A DNA stretch of 64,000 nucleotides from Streptomyces eurocidicus (GTDB taxonomy: Bacteria > Actinomycetota > Actinomycetes > Streptomycetales > Streptomycetaceae), in contig NZ_LGUI01000010.1 in NCBI RefSeq assembly GCF_002891295.1, positions 297,504 through 361,503 on the forward strand. The letters run 5' to 3'. Shown here piece by piece: positions 33,595 to 42,238 of this stretch; positions within the stretch are counted from its first letter, which is position 1, and every line of letters starts with the position of its first letter. The notes under the pieces were generated by a model. It made no database searches and was not told where the DNA came from. It saw only the letters and a list, made by a program, of their open reading frames with translations. Both the position numbers and the translations under genes were made by a program.

Positions 33595-34356
33595 TCAGAA
33601 GCCCGCGTTGAGGAGGATCCCCCCGTCCACCACCAGCGTCTGCCCGGTGATCCAGGCGGCGGCGTCGGAGAGCAGGAAGGCGGCCGCTCCCCCGATGTCC
33701 TCGGGCACGCCGAGCCTGCCGAGCGGGTACGACGCCACGGCCTCCGCCTCGCGCCCTTCGTAGAGGGCCGCGGCGAACTTCGTCTTCACGACGGCGGGGG
33801 CGATGGAGTTGACGCGGACGCCCGGGGCCATCTCGTGGGCGAGCTGGAGCGAGAGGTTGACCATGGCGGCCTTGCTGATGCCGTACGCGCCGACGAACGG
33901 CGACGCGCCGAGCCCCGCGACGGACGCGATGTTGACGATCGCCCCGCCGTTCTCCTTCTGCCACGCCCGCCAGGTGCGCTGGGCGAAGCTGAGCGCCGAG
34001 ATCACATTGGTCTCGAAGACCTTGCGGGCGACGGACAGGTCGAGCTCGGCGATCGGGCCGAACACGGGGTTCGTCCCGGCGTTGTTGACGAGGTGGTCGA
34101 TCCGCCCGAAGGCGTCCATCGCGCGCTCCACGACGGCGGCCTGGTGGGCCTCGTCATGGGCCTTGCCGGCCACCGCGAGCACCCGGTCGGGGCGCCCGGC
34201 CGACAGGGCCTCGGCCGCCCGCTTCAGGTTGTCCTCGTCCCGTCCGGTGATGACGACGCGGTCGCCGCGGGCGACGAGCGCCTCGGCGATGCCGTATCCG
34301 ATGCCGCGGCTGGCGCCCGTGACGAGGGCGACCTTCCCGCTGTCCTGTGCGGTCAC
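33595..34356 (-). CDS. short-chain dehydrogenase/reductase
   Basis: Classical SDR of 253 residues. The cofactor motif is VALVTGASRGIGYGIAEALV, followed by NNAG (HLVNNAGTNPVFG), catalytic Ser in NIASVAGLG and the YGISK Tyr/Lys pair near residue 152. Arg in VVITGRDEDNL at the end of beta 2 suggests NADP(H). It follows the next gene upstream (an FabG-like SDR) by 17 bases and is presumably co-transcribed, so both may act in one acyl- or polyketide-related pathway. The substrate is unknown. The GTG start has GGAGG ten bases upstream. Confidence 0.86.
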   Translation of the reverse strand: MTAQDSGKVALVTGASRGIGYGIAEALVARGDRVVITGRDEDNLKRAAEALSAGRPDRVLAVAGKAHDEAHQAAVVERAMDAFGRIDHLVNNAGTNPVFGPIAELDLSVARKVFETNVISALSFAQRTWRAWQKENGGAIVNIASVAGLGASPFVGAYGISKAAMVNLSLQLAHEMAPGVRVNSIAPAVVKTKFAAALYEGREAEAVASYPLGRLGVPEDIGGAAAFLLSDAAAWITGQTLVVDGGILLNAGF

Positions 34357-34373
34357 GTCTTCTTCCCTCCCCG

Positions 34374-35135
34374 TCAGTTGAGCGGTCCGCCGGCCACGTA
34401 CAGCACCTGGCCGGAGACGAAGCCGGCCTGCTCGCCGGTGAAGAAGGCCACCGCGTTGGCGATGTCCTCGGGCTCGCCGACCCGCTGGACCGGGATCTGG
34501 CTCGCGGCGGCGGTCTTGAAGTCCTCGAAGCCCATGCCGACGCGGGCGGCGGTGGCCGCGGTCATGTCGGTGGCGATGAAGCCGGGGGCGACGGAGTTGG
34601 CGGTGACGCCGAACTTGCCGAGTTCCTTGGCGAGGGTCTTGGTGAGGCCCTGCATACCGGCCTTGGCGGCGGCGTAGTTGGCCTGGCCCCGGTTGCCGAG
34701 GGCGGAGCTGCTGGAGAGGTTGACGATCCGGCCGAAGCCCGCGTCGACCATGTGCTTCTGGCAGGCCCGCGACATCAGGAACGCGCCCCTCAGGTGCACG
34801 CTCAGGACGGTGTCCCAGTCGTCGTCGCTCATCTTGAAGAGGAGGTTGTCACGGAGCACCCCGGCGTTGTTGACGAGGATGACCGGGGCGCCCAGCTCGG
34901 CCGCGATCCGGGCGACGGCGGCCTCGACCTGGGCGGTGTCCGAGACGTCGCAGCCGACGGCGAGGGCCGTGCCACCCGCCGCCGTGATCTTCTCCACGGT
35001 GCCCGCGCAGGCCGCCTCGTCGAGGTCGAGGACAGCGACCGCGCGGCCCTCCGCGGCCAGGCGGACGGCGGTCGCGGCGCCGATGCCACGGGCCGCGCCC
35101 GTCACGACGGCTACGCGCTGCTGGGTGGTGGACAT
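34374..35135 (-). CDS. fabG: 3-oxoacyl-ACP reductase-like SDR
   Basis: SDR of 253 residues closest to FabG-type 3-oxoacyl reductases. The motifs are VAVVTGAARGIGAATAVRLA, VNNAGVLRDNLLFKMSDDDWD (typical FabG), the catalytic serine in NLSSSSALGNRGQANYAAAKAG and Tyr/Lys in YAAAK. It ends VSGQVLYVAGGPLN, the family terminus. Aspartates after beta 2 (VLDLDEAA) point to NAD(H) preference, unlike the neighbouring SDR. It is the first gene of a two-gene unit. Upstream (35210-35260) lies a small AT-richer stretch with AGCAACCGCT-like symmetry that may be the promoter/operator. The paralogue name is tentative. Confidence 0.84.
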   Translation of the reverse strand: MSTTQQRVAVVTGAARGIGAATAVRLAAEGRAVAVLDLDEAACAGTVEKITAAGGTALAVGCDVSDTAQVEAAVARIAAELGAPVILVNNAGVLRDNLLFKMSDDDWDTVLSVHLRGAFLMSRACQKHMVDAGFGRIVNLSSSSALGNRGQANYAAAKAGMQGLTKTLAKELGKFGVTANSVAPGFIATDMTAATAARVGMGFEDFKTAAASQIPVQRVGEPEDIANAVAFFTGEQAGFVSGQVLYVAGGPLN

Positions 35136-35308
35136 GCGGGGCTCTCCTCACCTCGGAGACGTCGGCGTCGACGTCGGGCTCGGCTCCAGCGGCGGCACCC
35201 CGGCCGAGCAGGTGAGCAACCGCTTAGTAGCTAGTGGATCAGACGCTAGAAGCCCCGCCATCCCCTGTCAACGCCTCGGACCGCGCCCTCCGGCGCGGCC
35301 GCCGCCGC

Positions 35309-35704
35309 TCACCGCACCAGCAGATCCAGGAGGCGCTCCGGTTCGCTCTCGGGGTCCGCGGTCAGCCCGGTGTGCACCGGACCCGGCTGGACGACCGTGG
35401 AGCGCGGGGCGATCAGCCACCGGAAGCGGCGCCCCGGGGCGTCCTCGGCCGCCTGCCCGGCCCGCTCCCCGCCGAGGCAGACGCCTTCCACGGCGCCCAG
35501 CGCGGCCCGTACGCCCGCGACGTCCGCGGTCGGGTCGAGGGCCAGCAGCCGCGCCTCGTCCAGGTGGACGCGGGCGGCGACGTAGGACTTCGCCTGGCAG
35601 TAGACGACGACCCCGGCGTTGATCTGCTCACCCCGCTCCACGCGCGGGACCACCCTCAGCAGGGCGTATTCGAAGACGTCGCGTCCGTTGTGGCGCCCGG
35701 TCAC
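35309..35704 (-). CDS. DUF3037 protein paired with HipA-like kinase
   Basis: Small protein of 131 residues matching DUF3037. It starts at GTG 35704 (V-T-G-R-H-N-G-R-D-V-F-E-Y-A-L-L) with GGAAAGG upstream, inside the stop of the HipA-like gene (four-base overlap). FEYALLRVVPRVERGEQINAGVVVYC and RFRWLIAPRSTVVQPGPVHTGL are the family landmarks. DUF3037 proteins lie beside HipA-like kinases in many bacteria, but no activity is known to me for them. The coupling suggests partners in one complex or a regulator of the kinase. Confidence 0.82.
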   Translation of the reverse strand: MTGRHNGRDVFEYALLRVVPRVERGEQINAGVVVYCQAKSYVAARVHLDEARLLALDPTADVAGVRAALGAVEGVCLGGERAGQAAEDAPGRRFRWLIAPRSTVVQPGPVHTGLTADPESEPERLLDLLVR

Positions 35705-36525
35705 TTGCCGGCCTTTCCGTCGAGCCTGACACGCACCCACTCCGGCGCCTGCGAGGGCTTGTCCTTGCTTCGTTCGCCGAGGGTGACGCGGTCGCCGATG
35801 GTCGCGGCGCGCTCCAGCAGCACTTCCACGTAGGCGCGGCGCAGCGCGTCCGGGCCGTCGAAGCCCGGCTCGTCCACGAGCCACTCGTCGGGCACGTCGG
35901 CGGCGACCCGGGTCAGCAGCTCCTCGGTGACCAGCGGGGCCAGGGCGGCGGCCGCACCGGCGACGTCCGGCGCGAAGGAGGCCAGGACGTGGTCGGAGGC
36001 GTCGTACGCCTTGCCGGCCGCGGCGCCGGCGGCCGGCCAGTTGTGGTGCCAGATCATGGTCGCGCCGTGGTCGATGAGCCACAGCTGTCCGTGCCACACC
36101 AGGAGATTGGGGTTGCGCCAGGAGCGGTCGACGTTGTTGATCAGCGCGTCGAACCAGACGACCCGGCCGGCCTCGGCCGCGTCGGTCTCGAAGGCGAGCG
36201 GGTCGAAGCCGAGGGCGCCGGGCAGGAAGTCCATGGCGAGGTTGAGCCCGCCGCTGGCCTTGAGGAGCCCCTGCACCTCCTGGTCCGGCTCGCCCCGGCC
36301 GATGACCGGGTCGAGCTGGATCCGGGCGAGGTCCGGGACGCGCAGGCCCAGGGCCCGGCCGAGCTGTCCGCAGATGACCTCGGCGACGAGGGTCTTGCGG
36401 CCCTGTCCGGCGCCGGTGAACTTCATGACGTAGGTGCCGAGATCGTCGGCCTCGACGATGCCGGGGAGCGAGCCACCCTCACGCAAGGGCGTGACGTACC
36501 GGGTGGCGGTGACTTCGGGGAGCAT
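35701..36525 (-). CDS. HipA-like kinase
   Basis: HipA-family protein kinase homolog of 274 residues, compact and without the HipA N-terminal subdomain. The nucleotide-binding lysine region is TYVMKFTGAGQGRKTLVAEVICGQLG. The catalytic loop reads VVWFDALINNVDRSWRNPNLL with Asp and Asn spaced as in HipA, and the metal-binding site is LWLIDHGATM. It is followed by DUF3037 with a four-base overlap. HipA in E. coli phosphorylates glutamyl-tRNA synthetase and is a toxin, but there is no HipB-like HTH antitoxin gene here, so a toxin role is not supported by context. The substrate is unknown. Confidence 0.8.
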   Translation of the reverse strand: MLPEVTATRYVTPLREGGSLPGIVEADDLGTYVMKFTGAGQGRKTLVAEVICGQLGRALGLRVPDLARIQLDPVIGRGEPDQEVQGLLKASGGLNLAMDFLPGALGFDPLAFETDAAEAGRVVWFDALINNVDRSWRNPNLLVWHGQLWLIDHGATMIWHHNWPAAGAAAGKAYDASDHVLASFAPDVAGAAAALAPLVTEELLTRVAADVPDEWLVDEPGFDGPDALRRAYVEVLLERAATIGDRVTLGERSKDKPSQAPEWVRVRLDGKAGK

Positions 36526-36639
36526 TGCCCCAGGCTACTGCGGTGCGCCGGGCTCCCCGGCACCGGGCGCGGCGGGGCTCTCGGGGCCGTCCGGGTGGCC
36601 CGGGCCGCGCCCGGCGGCCCGCGGTGGGGCGGTACGGGC

Positions 36640-37316
36640 TCAGGGCGCCCTGCGCGGGCGCCGCCAGCCGCGCAGCACGGCCTCGGCCGTGGTGACGGTG
36701 GCGACGAGGGCGAGGGTGTGGCGGATCATCGCCGCGGTGTAGTCGGCGGGCACCCCGGCGATGGCGTCGGCCGGGACCACGGCCGTGTAGCCGAGGTTCA
36801 CGGCGTCGAAGACGGCGTTGGGGACGGCCACGTTGGCCGAGACGCCGGTGACGACGAGGGTGCGGCAGCCGAGGTTGCGCAGCAGGCCGTCCAGGCCGGT
36901 GCCGGCGAGCGGCGAGAGGCCGTGCAGCCGCCGTACGACCAGGTCGGCGTCGGCGACCGGGACCGGCTCGGCGACCCGGACGGCCTTGGTACCGGCCAGC
37001 TGGCGCACCGGCAGCCGCTCGGCGGCGCGGAAGAGGCGGGCGTTGCGGCCGGCGCCGCGGCCGTCGGGGCGGCGCTCGGCGACGGCGTGCACGACCTGGA
37101 TCCCGGCGGTGTGCGCGCCGGCGACGAGCCGCGCCACGTTGACCAGGGCCCCGGAGGTGCGCGCGGCGGCGGCGAGTTCGGGCAGGGCGCTGTCGGCGCC
37201 GACGACGCCCTCCTGGCACTCGACGGTGAGCAGGACGGTGGTGGCGGGATCGGGCGGCTCGGCGTGCGGATCGACGGAGGGGACGGGGCGGGGAGGGGGT
37301 CGGTGGGCGGGGGCAT
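36640..37316 (-). CDS. isochorismatase-fold hydrolase-like protein, probable N-terminal frameshift
   Basis: Isochorismatase-like fold. From 37260 down to 36640 one frame reads TTVLLTVECQEGVVG, HAVAERRPDGRGAGRNARLF, LVVTGVSANVAVPNAVFDAVNLGY and AMIRHTLALVATVTT, a family common in Streptomyces. That frame has no ATG or GTG upstream of the core; the only in-frame start, GTG 37137, would delete the first beta strand. The best ATG (37316) lies in another frame, so one base appears lost or gained within the G-runs at 37276-37299. The usual catalytic cysteine in TN-x-C-V is replaced (SANVAVPN), so cysteine hydrolase chemistry is unlikely. Confidence 0.6.
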
Positions 37317-37444
37317 GGCTCCCTCGTCGGGGCGCGGGATCGGTGACCGGCCGCGTGAGGCTAGCGGGGATTGCGCGGCGCCGGAAGAGGCCCCATCCTT
37401 CTGACAGTCAGTCAGATTCAGCTGGATCACCGGGAGGTGCGGAG

Positions 37445-37918
37445 ATGGCCGCCACCCAGCGGCGGGGCCGCCGGATCATGCTGGCGCCGGCCGAGCTCGA
37501 CGCCTTCCTCGCGGAGCGGCGCACCTGCCGGGTGGCGACGGTCGGCCGGGACGGCCGGCCGCACGCCGGCGCCCTGTGGTTCGTCTGGGACGGCCGGTCC
37601 CTGTGGCTCTACTCCCTCGTGCGCAGCCGGCGCTGGGCCGACCTGCGCGGCGACGCGCGGATCGCGGTGGTGGTCGACGACGGCCGGGAGTACGGGGAGC
37701 TGCGCGGCGCGGAGCTGTCCGGCACGGCCGTCGCCGTCGGCGAGGCCCCGCGCACGGGTGAGCCGTGTGCGGAGCTCGACGCCCCGGAGGCGCTGTTCGC
37801 GGCCAAGTACTTCGGCGCGGCCGCGCTGCCGCACGACGGCCGCCACGCCTGGCTGCGCCTGACGCCGGAGGCGGTCGCCTCCTGGGACTTCCGCAAGCTG
37901 GCCGGTCCGCGGCCGTAG
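37445..37918 (+). CDS. pyridoxamine 5'-phosphate oxidase-like flavin-binding protein
   Basis: Split-barrel protein of 157 residues of the PNPOx superfamily, which binds FMN or F420. Features: LDAFLAERRTCRVATVGRDGRPHAGALWFVWDGRSLWLYSLVRSRRWADL and AIVVDDGREYGELRGAELSG-type strands are split across residues 10-100. ATG 37445 has GGGAGG upstream. It is probably a small redox enzyme; an F420-dependent reductase role is possible. It converges on the LysR gene with nine bases between stops and is divergent from the isochorismatase-like gene. A CTGAC-A-GTCAG palindrome precedes it near 37400. Confidence 0.8.
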   Translation: MAATQRRGRRIMLAPAELDAFLAERRTCRVATVGRDGRPHAGALWFVWDGRSLWLYSLVRSRRWADLRGDARIAVVVDDGREYGELRGAELSGTAVAVGEAPRTGEPCAELDAPEALFAAKYFGAAALPHDGRHAWLRLTPEAVASWDFRKLAGPRP

Positions 37919-37927
37919 CCGTACCGC

Positions 37928-38845
37928 TCACACCTCCGCGGGCTCGCCGGAGATCCGGGAGCCCGCCGTGCGCAGGACGTCCACCGCCGCGCGGATCGAC
38001 GGGCGGCGGTCGGCGTCGGCCCGCCAGATCGCGTAGACATGGCGGCGCATCGTGTGCCGCACGGGCACCACGCGTACCCCTTCCGGCACCGGACCCCGGC
38101 CCAGCCGGGGCGCGACGGCGACGCCGAGCCCGGCGGCGATCAGGGCGAGCTGGGTGTGGTGCTCCTCGGCCATATGGGAGATGCGGGGCTCGATGCCCTT
38201 GCCGCGCAAGGTGAACATCAGCCAGTCGTGGCAGAACTCGCCGCAGGGCCAGGAGACCCACTCGTCGTCGGCGAACTCCTCCAGGTCCACCTCCGCGCGG
38301 TCCGCGAGCGGGTGGCCGACGGGCATCGCCACATCGGCGGGGTCGTCGAGGATCGGGGCCTTGGCGAGCCCGTCCGGCACGGGCAGCGGCTTGTTGTACC
38401 AGTCGAGGACGACGGCGAGGTCGATGTCGCCGCGCACCACGCGCTGCACGGCCTCGCCCGGCTCCATCTCCTCCAGCCTGGCGCGCAGCTGCGGGTGCGC
38501 GGTGCGCAGCTCGGCGAGCGCGGCGGGGAAGAGGCCGCGGGCGGCGGTGGGGAAGGCGCCGAGCAGCAGCTCGCCGACGGCCTGGCCGCGCTGCGCCTCC
38601 AGGTCGGCCTGGGCCAGCTCGACCTGGGAGAGGATCCGCGAGGCGTGCTCGGCGAGCAGCCGCCCGGCGTCGGTGAGGCGCACCCCGCGGCCCTGCTTCG
38701 CCAGCAGCTGCTGGCCGGTCTCCCGCTCCAGCTTGGCGAGCTGCTGGGAGACGGCGGAGGTCGTCACATGGAGCCCGTCGGCGGCGGCGCTGACGGAGCC
38801 ATGACGGGCGACGGCGTTGAGGGTCCGCAGACGATCCAGGTTCAT
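37928..38845 (-). CDS. LysR-family transcriptional regulator
   Basis: LysR regulator of 305 residues. The N-terminal winged HTH is typical: LNAVARHGSVSAAADGLHVTTSAVSQQLAKLE. The rest is a type 2 periplasmic-binding-fold effector domain. It is divergent from an EamA transporter with 74 AT-rich bases between starts, the classic arrangement in which LysR controls its neighbour. The effector is unknown; regulation of the exporter by its substrate is the natural hypothesis. Confidence 0.9.
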   Translation of the reverse strand: MNLDRLRTLNAVARHGSVSAAADGLHVTTSAVSQQLAKLERETGQQLLAKQGRGVRLTDAGRLLAEHASRILSQVELAQADLEAQRGQAVGELLLGAFPTAARGLFPAALAELRTAHPQLRARLEEMEPGEAVQRVVRGDIDLAVVLDWYNKPLPVPDGLAKAPILDDPADVAMPVGHPLADRAEVDLEEFADDEWVSWPCGEFCHDWLMFTLRGKGIEPRISHMAEEHHTQLALIAAGLGVAVAPRLGRGPVPEGVRVVPVRHTMRRHVYAIWRADADRRPSIRAAVDVLRTAGSRISGEPAEV

Positions 38846-38919
38846 GTAAGCAATGCTACGCGATTAACCATACAATTATTTGCTTGTTCTAATGGGTTTG
38901 AGTCGTCATTGTGGTGTCC
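38846..38919. promoter_or_regulatory. AT-rich divergent promoter region, LysR / EamA transporter
   Basis: 74 bases between the LysR and transporter starts are the most AT-rich short stretch in the neighbourhood, containing ATTAACCATACAATTATTTGC near 38863. It should hold both promoters and the LysR binding site. A T-N11-A half site is possible, but no single operator can be chosen by eye. Confidence 0.5.
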
Positions 38920-39921
38920 ATGAGCACCACGAGCCACGCCGCCCGCAGATCCCCCGCCGGCCCCCCGTCATCCCCCCAGGCCGACCCGGCCCCCACTCCC
39001 CCGCCGGCCCGGCGGCAGGGTTCCGGCATCGACTGGCGGATCCGGTTCGGCGCGCTCGCCCTCATCTGGGGGTGCAGCTTCCTCTTCATCAAGCTCGGCA
39101 CCGACGGCTTCGCGCCGCTGTACGTCTCGCTGGGCCGCATGGTGTTCGGCACGGCGGTGCTGCTCGCGGTGGTCGCTGTGAAGCGGGAGCGGCTCCCCTC
39201 CGGCGCGCGCGTCTGGGGCCATCTGGCCGTCGCGGCCTTCCTGCTCAACTCCCTTCCCTTCACCCTCTTCGCCTACGCCGAGCTGCGTGTCTCCTCCACG
39301 CTCGCCGGCATCTGCAACGCGACGACCCCGCTGTGGGGCATGGCGCTCTCCCTGGTCGCACTGTCGGACGACCGGCCGACCCGGCGCCGCGTCGCCGGGC
39401 TCGGCATCGGCTTCCTCGGCGTCCTCACGGTGCTCGGCGCCTGGCAGGGCTTCTCCGGCCAGGACCCGGCGGGCACGCTGATGGCGCTGGTCGCCTCGGC
39501 CAGCTACGCGGTCGGCTGGGTCTACGTCCGGCGCCACCTCTCCTCGGCCGGCGGCTCCCACCTGGCGACGTCCGGAAGCCAGCTGCTGGTCGGCACCGTC
39601 CAGCTCGCCGTCGTCGCCCCGCTGTTCAGCCCGCTGCCGACGTCCTTCCCGGCCGTGCCGCTGCTGGCCGTCCTCGCCCTGGGCGCGCTCGGCACCGGCT
39701 TCGCCTTCCTCGTGCAGTACGGGCTGGTCGCCGAGGTCGGGCCGACGACCGCGACCCTGACGACGTACTTCATCCCGGTCGTCGCGACCGTGGCCGGAGT
39801 GGCCCTGCTCGGCGAGGACCTCTCCTGGAACACCCCGGTCGGCGCCGCGATCGTCCTCGCGGGCGCGGCTCTCACCCAGAGCAGGCCCAAGCCGAAGGCC
39901 GACGGCGGACAGCGGTCGTAG
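38920..39921 (+). CDS. EamA-family (DMT) transporter
   Basis: Drug/metabolite transporter of 333 residues with ten predicted helices and two EamA repeats. The first helix is FGALALIWGCSFLFIKLGTDGFAPLYVS, an EamA signature with early WG(C/S)xF; the second half begins near SASYAVGWVYVRRHL. A 40-residue proline/serine-rich N-terminal tail lies before the first helix. It is divergent from lysR, so induction by that regulator is likely. The exported compound is unknown (amino acids and metabolites are common). It ends in a 22-bp hairpin shared with the convergent transporter. Confidence 0.87.
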   Translation: MSTTSHAARRSPAGPPSSPQADPAPTPPPARRQGSGIDWRIRFGALALIWGCSFLFIKLGTDGFAPLYVSLGRMVFGTAVLLAVVAVKRERLPSGARVWGHLAVAAFLLNSLPFTLFAYAELRVSSTLAGICNATTPLWGMALSLVALSDDRPTRRRVAGLGIGFLGVLTVLGAWQGFSGQDPAGTLMALVASASYAVGWVYVRRHLSSAGGSHLATSGSQLLVGTVQLAVVAPLFSPLPTSFPAVPLLAVLALGALGTGFAFLVQYGLVAEVGPTTATLTTYFIPVVATVAGVALLGEDLSWNTPVGAAIVLAGAALTQSRPKPKADGGQRS

Positions 39922-39927
39922 CGCCTC

Positions 39928-39973
39928 CGCGCGGGGGCCGGTCACGGAGGTCTCCGTGACCGGCCCCCGCGCG
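39928..39973. terminator. bidirectional 22-bp hairpin between convergent transporters
   Basis: Perfect inverted repeat with 22-base arms (39928-39949 and 39952-39973) and a two-base GT centre lies between the stops of two convergent EamA genes. The stem is very GC-rich. There is no U-tract, consistent with Streptomyces terminators, and the symmetry suits termination in both directions. Confidence 0.8.
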
Positions 39974-40000
39974 TTCACCGGGCGGCGCCGCCCGGCCGGC

Positions 40001-41014
40001 TCACCGCTCCCCGGCGACCCCGGCCGCGACGGCCGGGGTCCCCGAGCCGCGCGCCTCGGCGACGGCCAGGGCCGCCACCGCGCAGAGCAGGACGACGGTG
40101 CCCGCCGCGGTCGCGGCGGTGAGCCGCTCGCCGAGCAGGAGCACCGCGATGGCCGCGGCCGTCACCGGCTCCAGGAGGGTGATCACCGAGACGGTGGTGG
40201 CCCGTACGACGACGAGTCCCGCGAAGAACAGCCCGTAGGCCAGCGCGGTCGGCACCGTCACCAGATACCCCGTCAGCCACAGGGTGCGGCCGAGCTCCCG
40301 CGTCTGCGGCCACAGCCCCTCGGCGGCCGCGAACGGCAGCAGGGCCACCGTGCCCACCACGAAGGACGACACCGTCGTGGTGAACGGGTCCGTCGCCCGG
40401 CCCTGGTGCTCCAGGGAGCGCGCGTAGAGGGTGACGACCGCGTAGCCCGCGGCGGAGAGCAGCGCCAGCGCCACGCCCACCGGGCGCACCGCGCCCGTTC
40501 CGTCGTTGCCCAGCATCAGCACGGCCAGGCCGGTGAAGGCGCCGGCCACCGCCAGCACACCGCCGCCGCCCAGCCGCTCGCCCATGAAGACCCTGCCGCC
40601 GATCGCGACCAGCACGGGCGCCGCGCCGAGGGTGACCACGGTGCCGACCGCGATGCCGGTGCTCTCCACGGCCCCGAAGTAGGCGACCTGGAAGACGGTC
40701 AGGGCGAGTCCGGTGACGAGGGTCCGCGCCGCCCTGCGCGGCAGCGTCTCGCCGGGCCGCCGGGTCCGCCGGGCCGCTCCGGCGGAACGCCGCCGGAGCG
40801 GGATCCCCACCGCCAGCAGCAGGAGGAGACCGCCGGCCGTGCGCCAGAAGGTCAGCGCGACGGGGCCGAGGCCGCTGCCGTCCATGACCAGGTCGGCGGT
40901 GGCGCCGGTGGTGCCCCAGGAGGCGGCGGCCACGGCGACGTAGAGCAGCCCCCGGCCGACCGGTATACCGGCGGCGGCCGAGGGCGCGTCAGAGGTGAGA
41001 GGGTTTTCGGGCAT
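40001..41014 (-). CDS. EamA-family (DMT) transporter
   Basis: Membrane protein of 337 residues with two EamA repeats. It starts MPENPLTSDAPSAAAG at ATG 41014, with GGGAGA upstream; the first helix is LLYVAVAAASWGTTGATADL. The repeat boundary is near LALLSAAGYAVVTLYARSLE. It ends VAALAVAEARGSG with a short soluble tail. The substrate is unknown. It is convergent with the LysR-linked EamA gene and 160 bases downstream of a third EamA gene on the same strand. Confidence 0.87.
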   Translation of the reverse strand: MPENPLTSDAPSAAAGIPVGRGLLYVAVAAASWGTTGATADLVMDGSGLGPVALTFWRTAGGLLLLLAVGIPLRRRSAGAARRTRRPGETLPRRAARTLVTGLALTVFQVAYFGAVESTGIAVGTVVTLGAAPVLVAIGGRVFMGERLGGGGVLAVAGAFTGLAVLMLGNDGTGAVRPVGVALALLSAAGYAVVTLYARSLEHQGRATDPFTTTVSSFVVGTVALLPFAAAEGLWPQTRELGRTLWLTGYLVTVPTALAYGLFFAGLVVVRATTVSVITLLEPVTAAAIAVLLLGERLTAATAAGTVVLLCAVAALAVAEARGSGTPAVAAGVAGER

Positions 41015-41174
41015 GACTGTTCTCCCGCGGGAAGACATGGGGTGGATGGCCTGGTGTCCTCTTGCGGGCAGCGGCGATCCGCCCAGGGCGACACCCTGGG
41101 CCCGGTCCTCCGGGAGCGGCCGCCCGCGCTAGGCGGCGGGAGGCGGCAGAACGGTCATCGGCATGATCGGGAGC

Positions 41175-42194
41175 CTACGTCCGCGGTGATCCGGCCGACA
41201 ACTCCCTTTCGCCGGCCCCGGCGGCCGGGCCACCGGCCGGACCCGCACCGGAGCCGCCGACCGGCCCTTCGGCCGGGGCCTTCGGCGTCGAGGACTGGGC
41301 GATGAAGGCGCCCAGCAGCACCACCGCGCCACCGGCGATCTGCGGCGCGGAGAGCGTCTCGCCGAGCAGCACCCAGGCGAGCACCGTCGCGATGACAGCC
41401 TCCAGGCAGGCGACGACGCCGGCGACCTGCGGCGAGAGGCGGCGTACGGAGAGGACGCCGGTGACGTAGGCGGCCACGGTGGCGATCAGCACGATCCAGC
41501 CGAGCAGCAGCGCGGCGGGCAGCCGGGTGCCGTCCATCCCGGCGTCCCCCGCGAGCACGGACCAGTCCATGCCCCACGGGCGGGAGACGGCGGTGAGGAC
41601 GAGGGCGCCGAGCAGCAGCCCGTAGGCGATGACGCCGACCGGGTCGGCGGGCTCCTCGCCGTCGCTGCCGTGGTCGGCGAGGACGAAGTAGCCCACCTGG
41701 CAGCAGGCGGCGCCGAGGGCCAGCAGGAGGCCGACGACGTCGAAGCCCAGCCCCGACCACACCTCCACCACGCAGGCGAGGCCGCCGACGGCGAGGACGA
41801 CGCCCACGGCGGCGGCCCGGCTCACCGGGCGCCGCTGGACGAACCGCACCCAGCCCAGCACCAGGGCGGGGGCGAGGTACTCCACCAGCAGGGCCACGCC
41901 GACGGGGATGCGGGATATCGCGGCGAAGTAGCACGCCTGCACGCCCGCGACGGCCAGCAGGCCGAAGCCCGCGAGGAGCCCGGGGCGCCGGGTCACCAGC
42001 GCCCGGTGGCGCCAGGCGACAGGCAGCATGACCAGGGCCGCCCCGGCCACCCTGAGCCAGACGACGTGGAGCGGGTCCAGACCCGCGAGGATCAGCGGCT
42101 TGGCCGCGACACCCGACCCGCCGAACGCCAGCGCGGACACCAGGGCCAGGCCCAGTCCGGCGCTTCTCCCCCGAGAGACCTCAGACGCGTGCAT
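41175..42194 (-). CDS. EamA-family (DMT) transporter
   Basis: Third EamA protein in the cluster, 339 residues. Helices begin GLGLALVSALAFGGSGVAAKPLI; the central VGLLLALGAACCQVGYFVLADHG marks the second repeat. The VAYVTGVLSVRRLSPQVAGVVACLEAV stretch, with VLLGE, is typical of RhtA/YdcZ-like exporters. A proline/glycine-rich tail follows the last helix. It is followed on the same strand by the 40001 transporter, but with 160 bases between them co-transcription is uncertain. The substrate is unknown. Confidence 0.87.
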   Translation of the reverse strand: MHASEVSRGRSAGLGLALVSALAFGGSGVAAKPLILAGLDPLHVVWLRVAGAALVMLPVAWRHRALVTRRPGLLAGFGLLAVAGVQACYFAAISRIPVGVALLVEYLAPALVLGWVRFVQRRPVSRAAAVGVVLAVGGLACVVEVWSGLGFDVVGLLLALGAACCQVGYFVLADHGSDGEEPADPVGVIAYGLLLGALVLTAVSRPWGMDWSVLAGDAGMDGTRLPAALLLGWIVLIATVAAYVTGVLSVRRLSPQVAGVVACLEAVIATVLAWVLLGETLSAPQIAGGAVVLLGAFIAQSSTPKAPAEGPVGGSGAGPAGGPAAGAGERELSAGSPRT

Positions 42195-42238
42195 CGGAGC
42201 ATCATGTCAGCCGACGACAGGACCGTCATCCTTTTCAC

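Noticed and set aside
35701..36525. hipA as toxin of a classical HipBA toxin-antitoxin system
   Set aside because: No HTH antitoxin gene adjacent and the HipA N-subdomain is absent.
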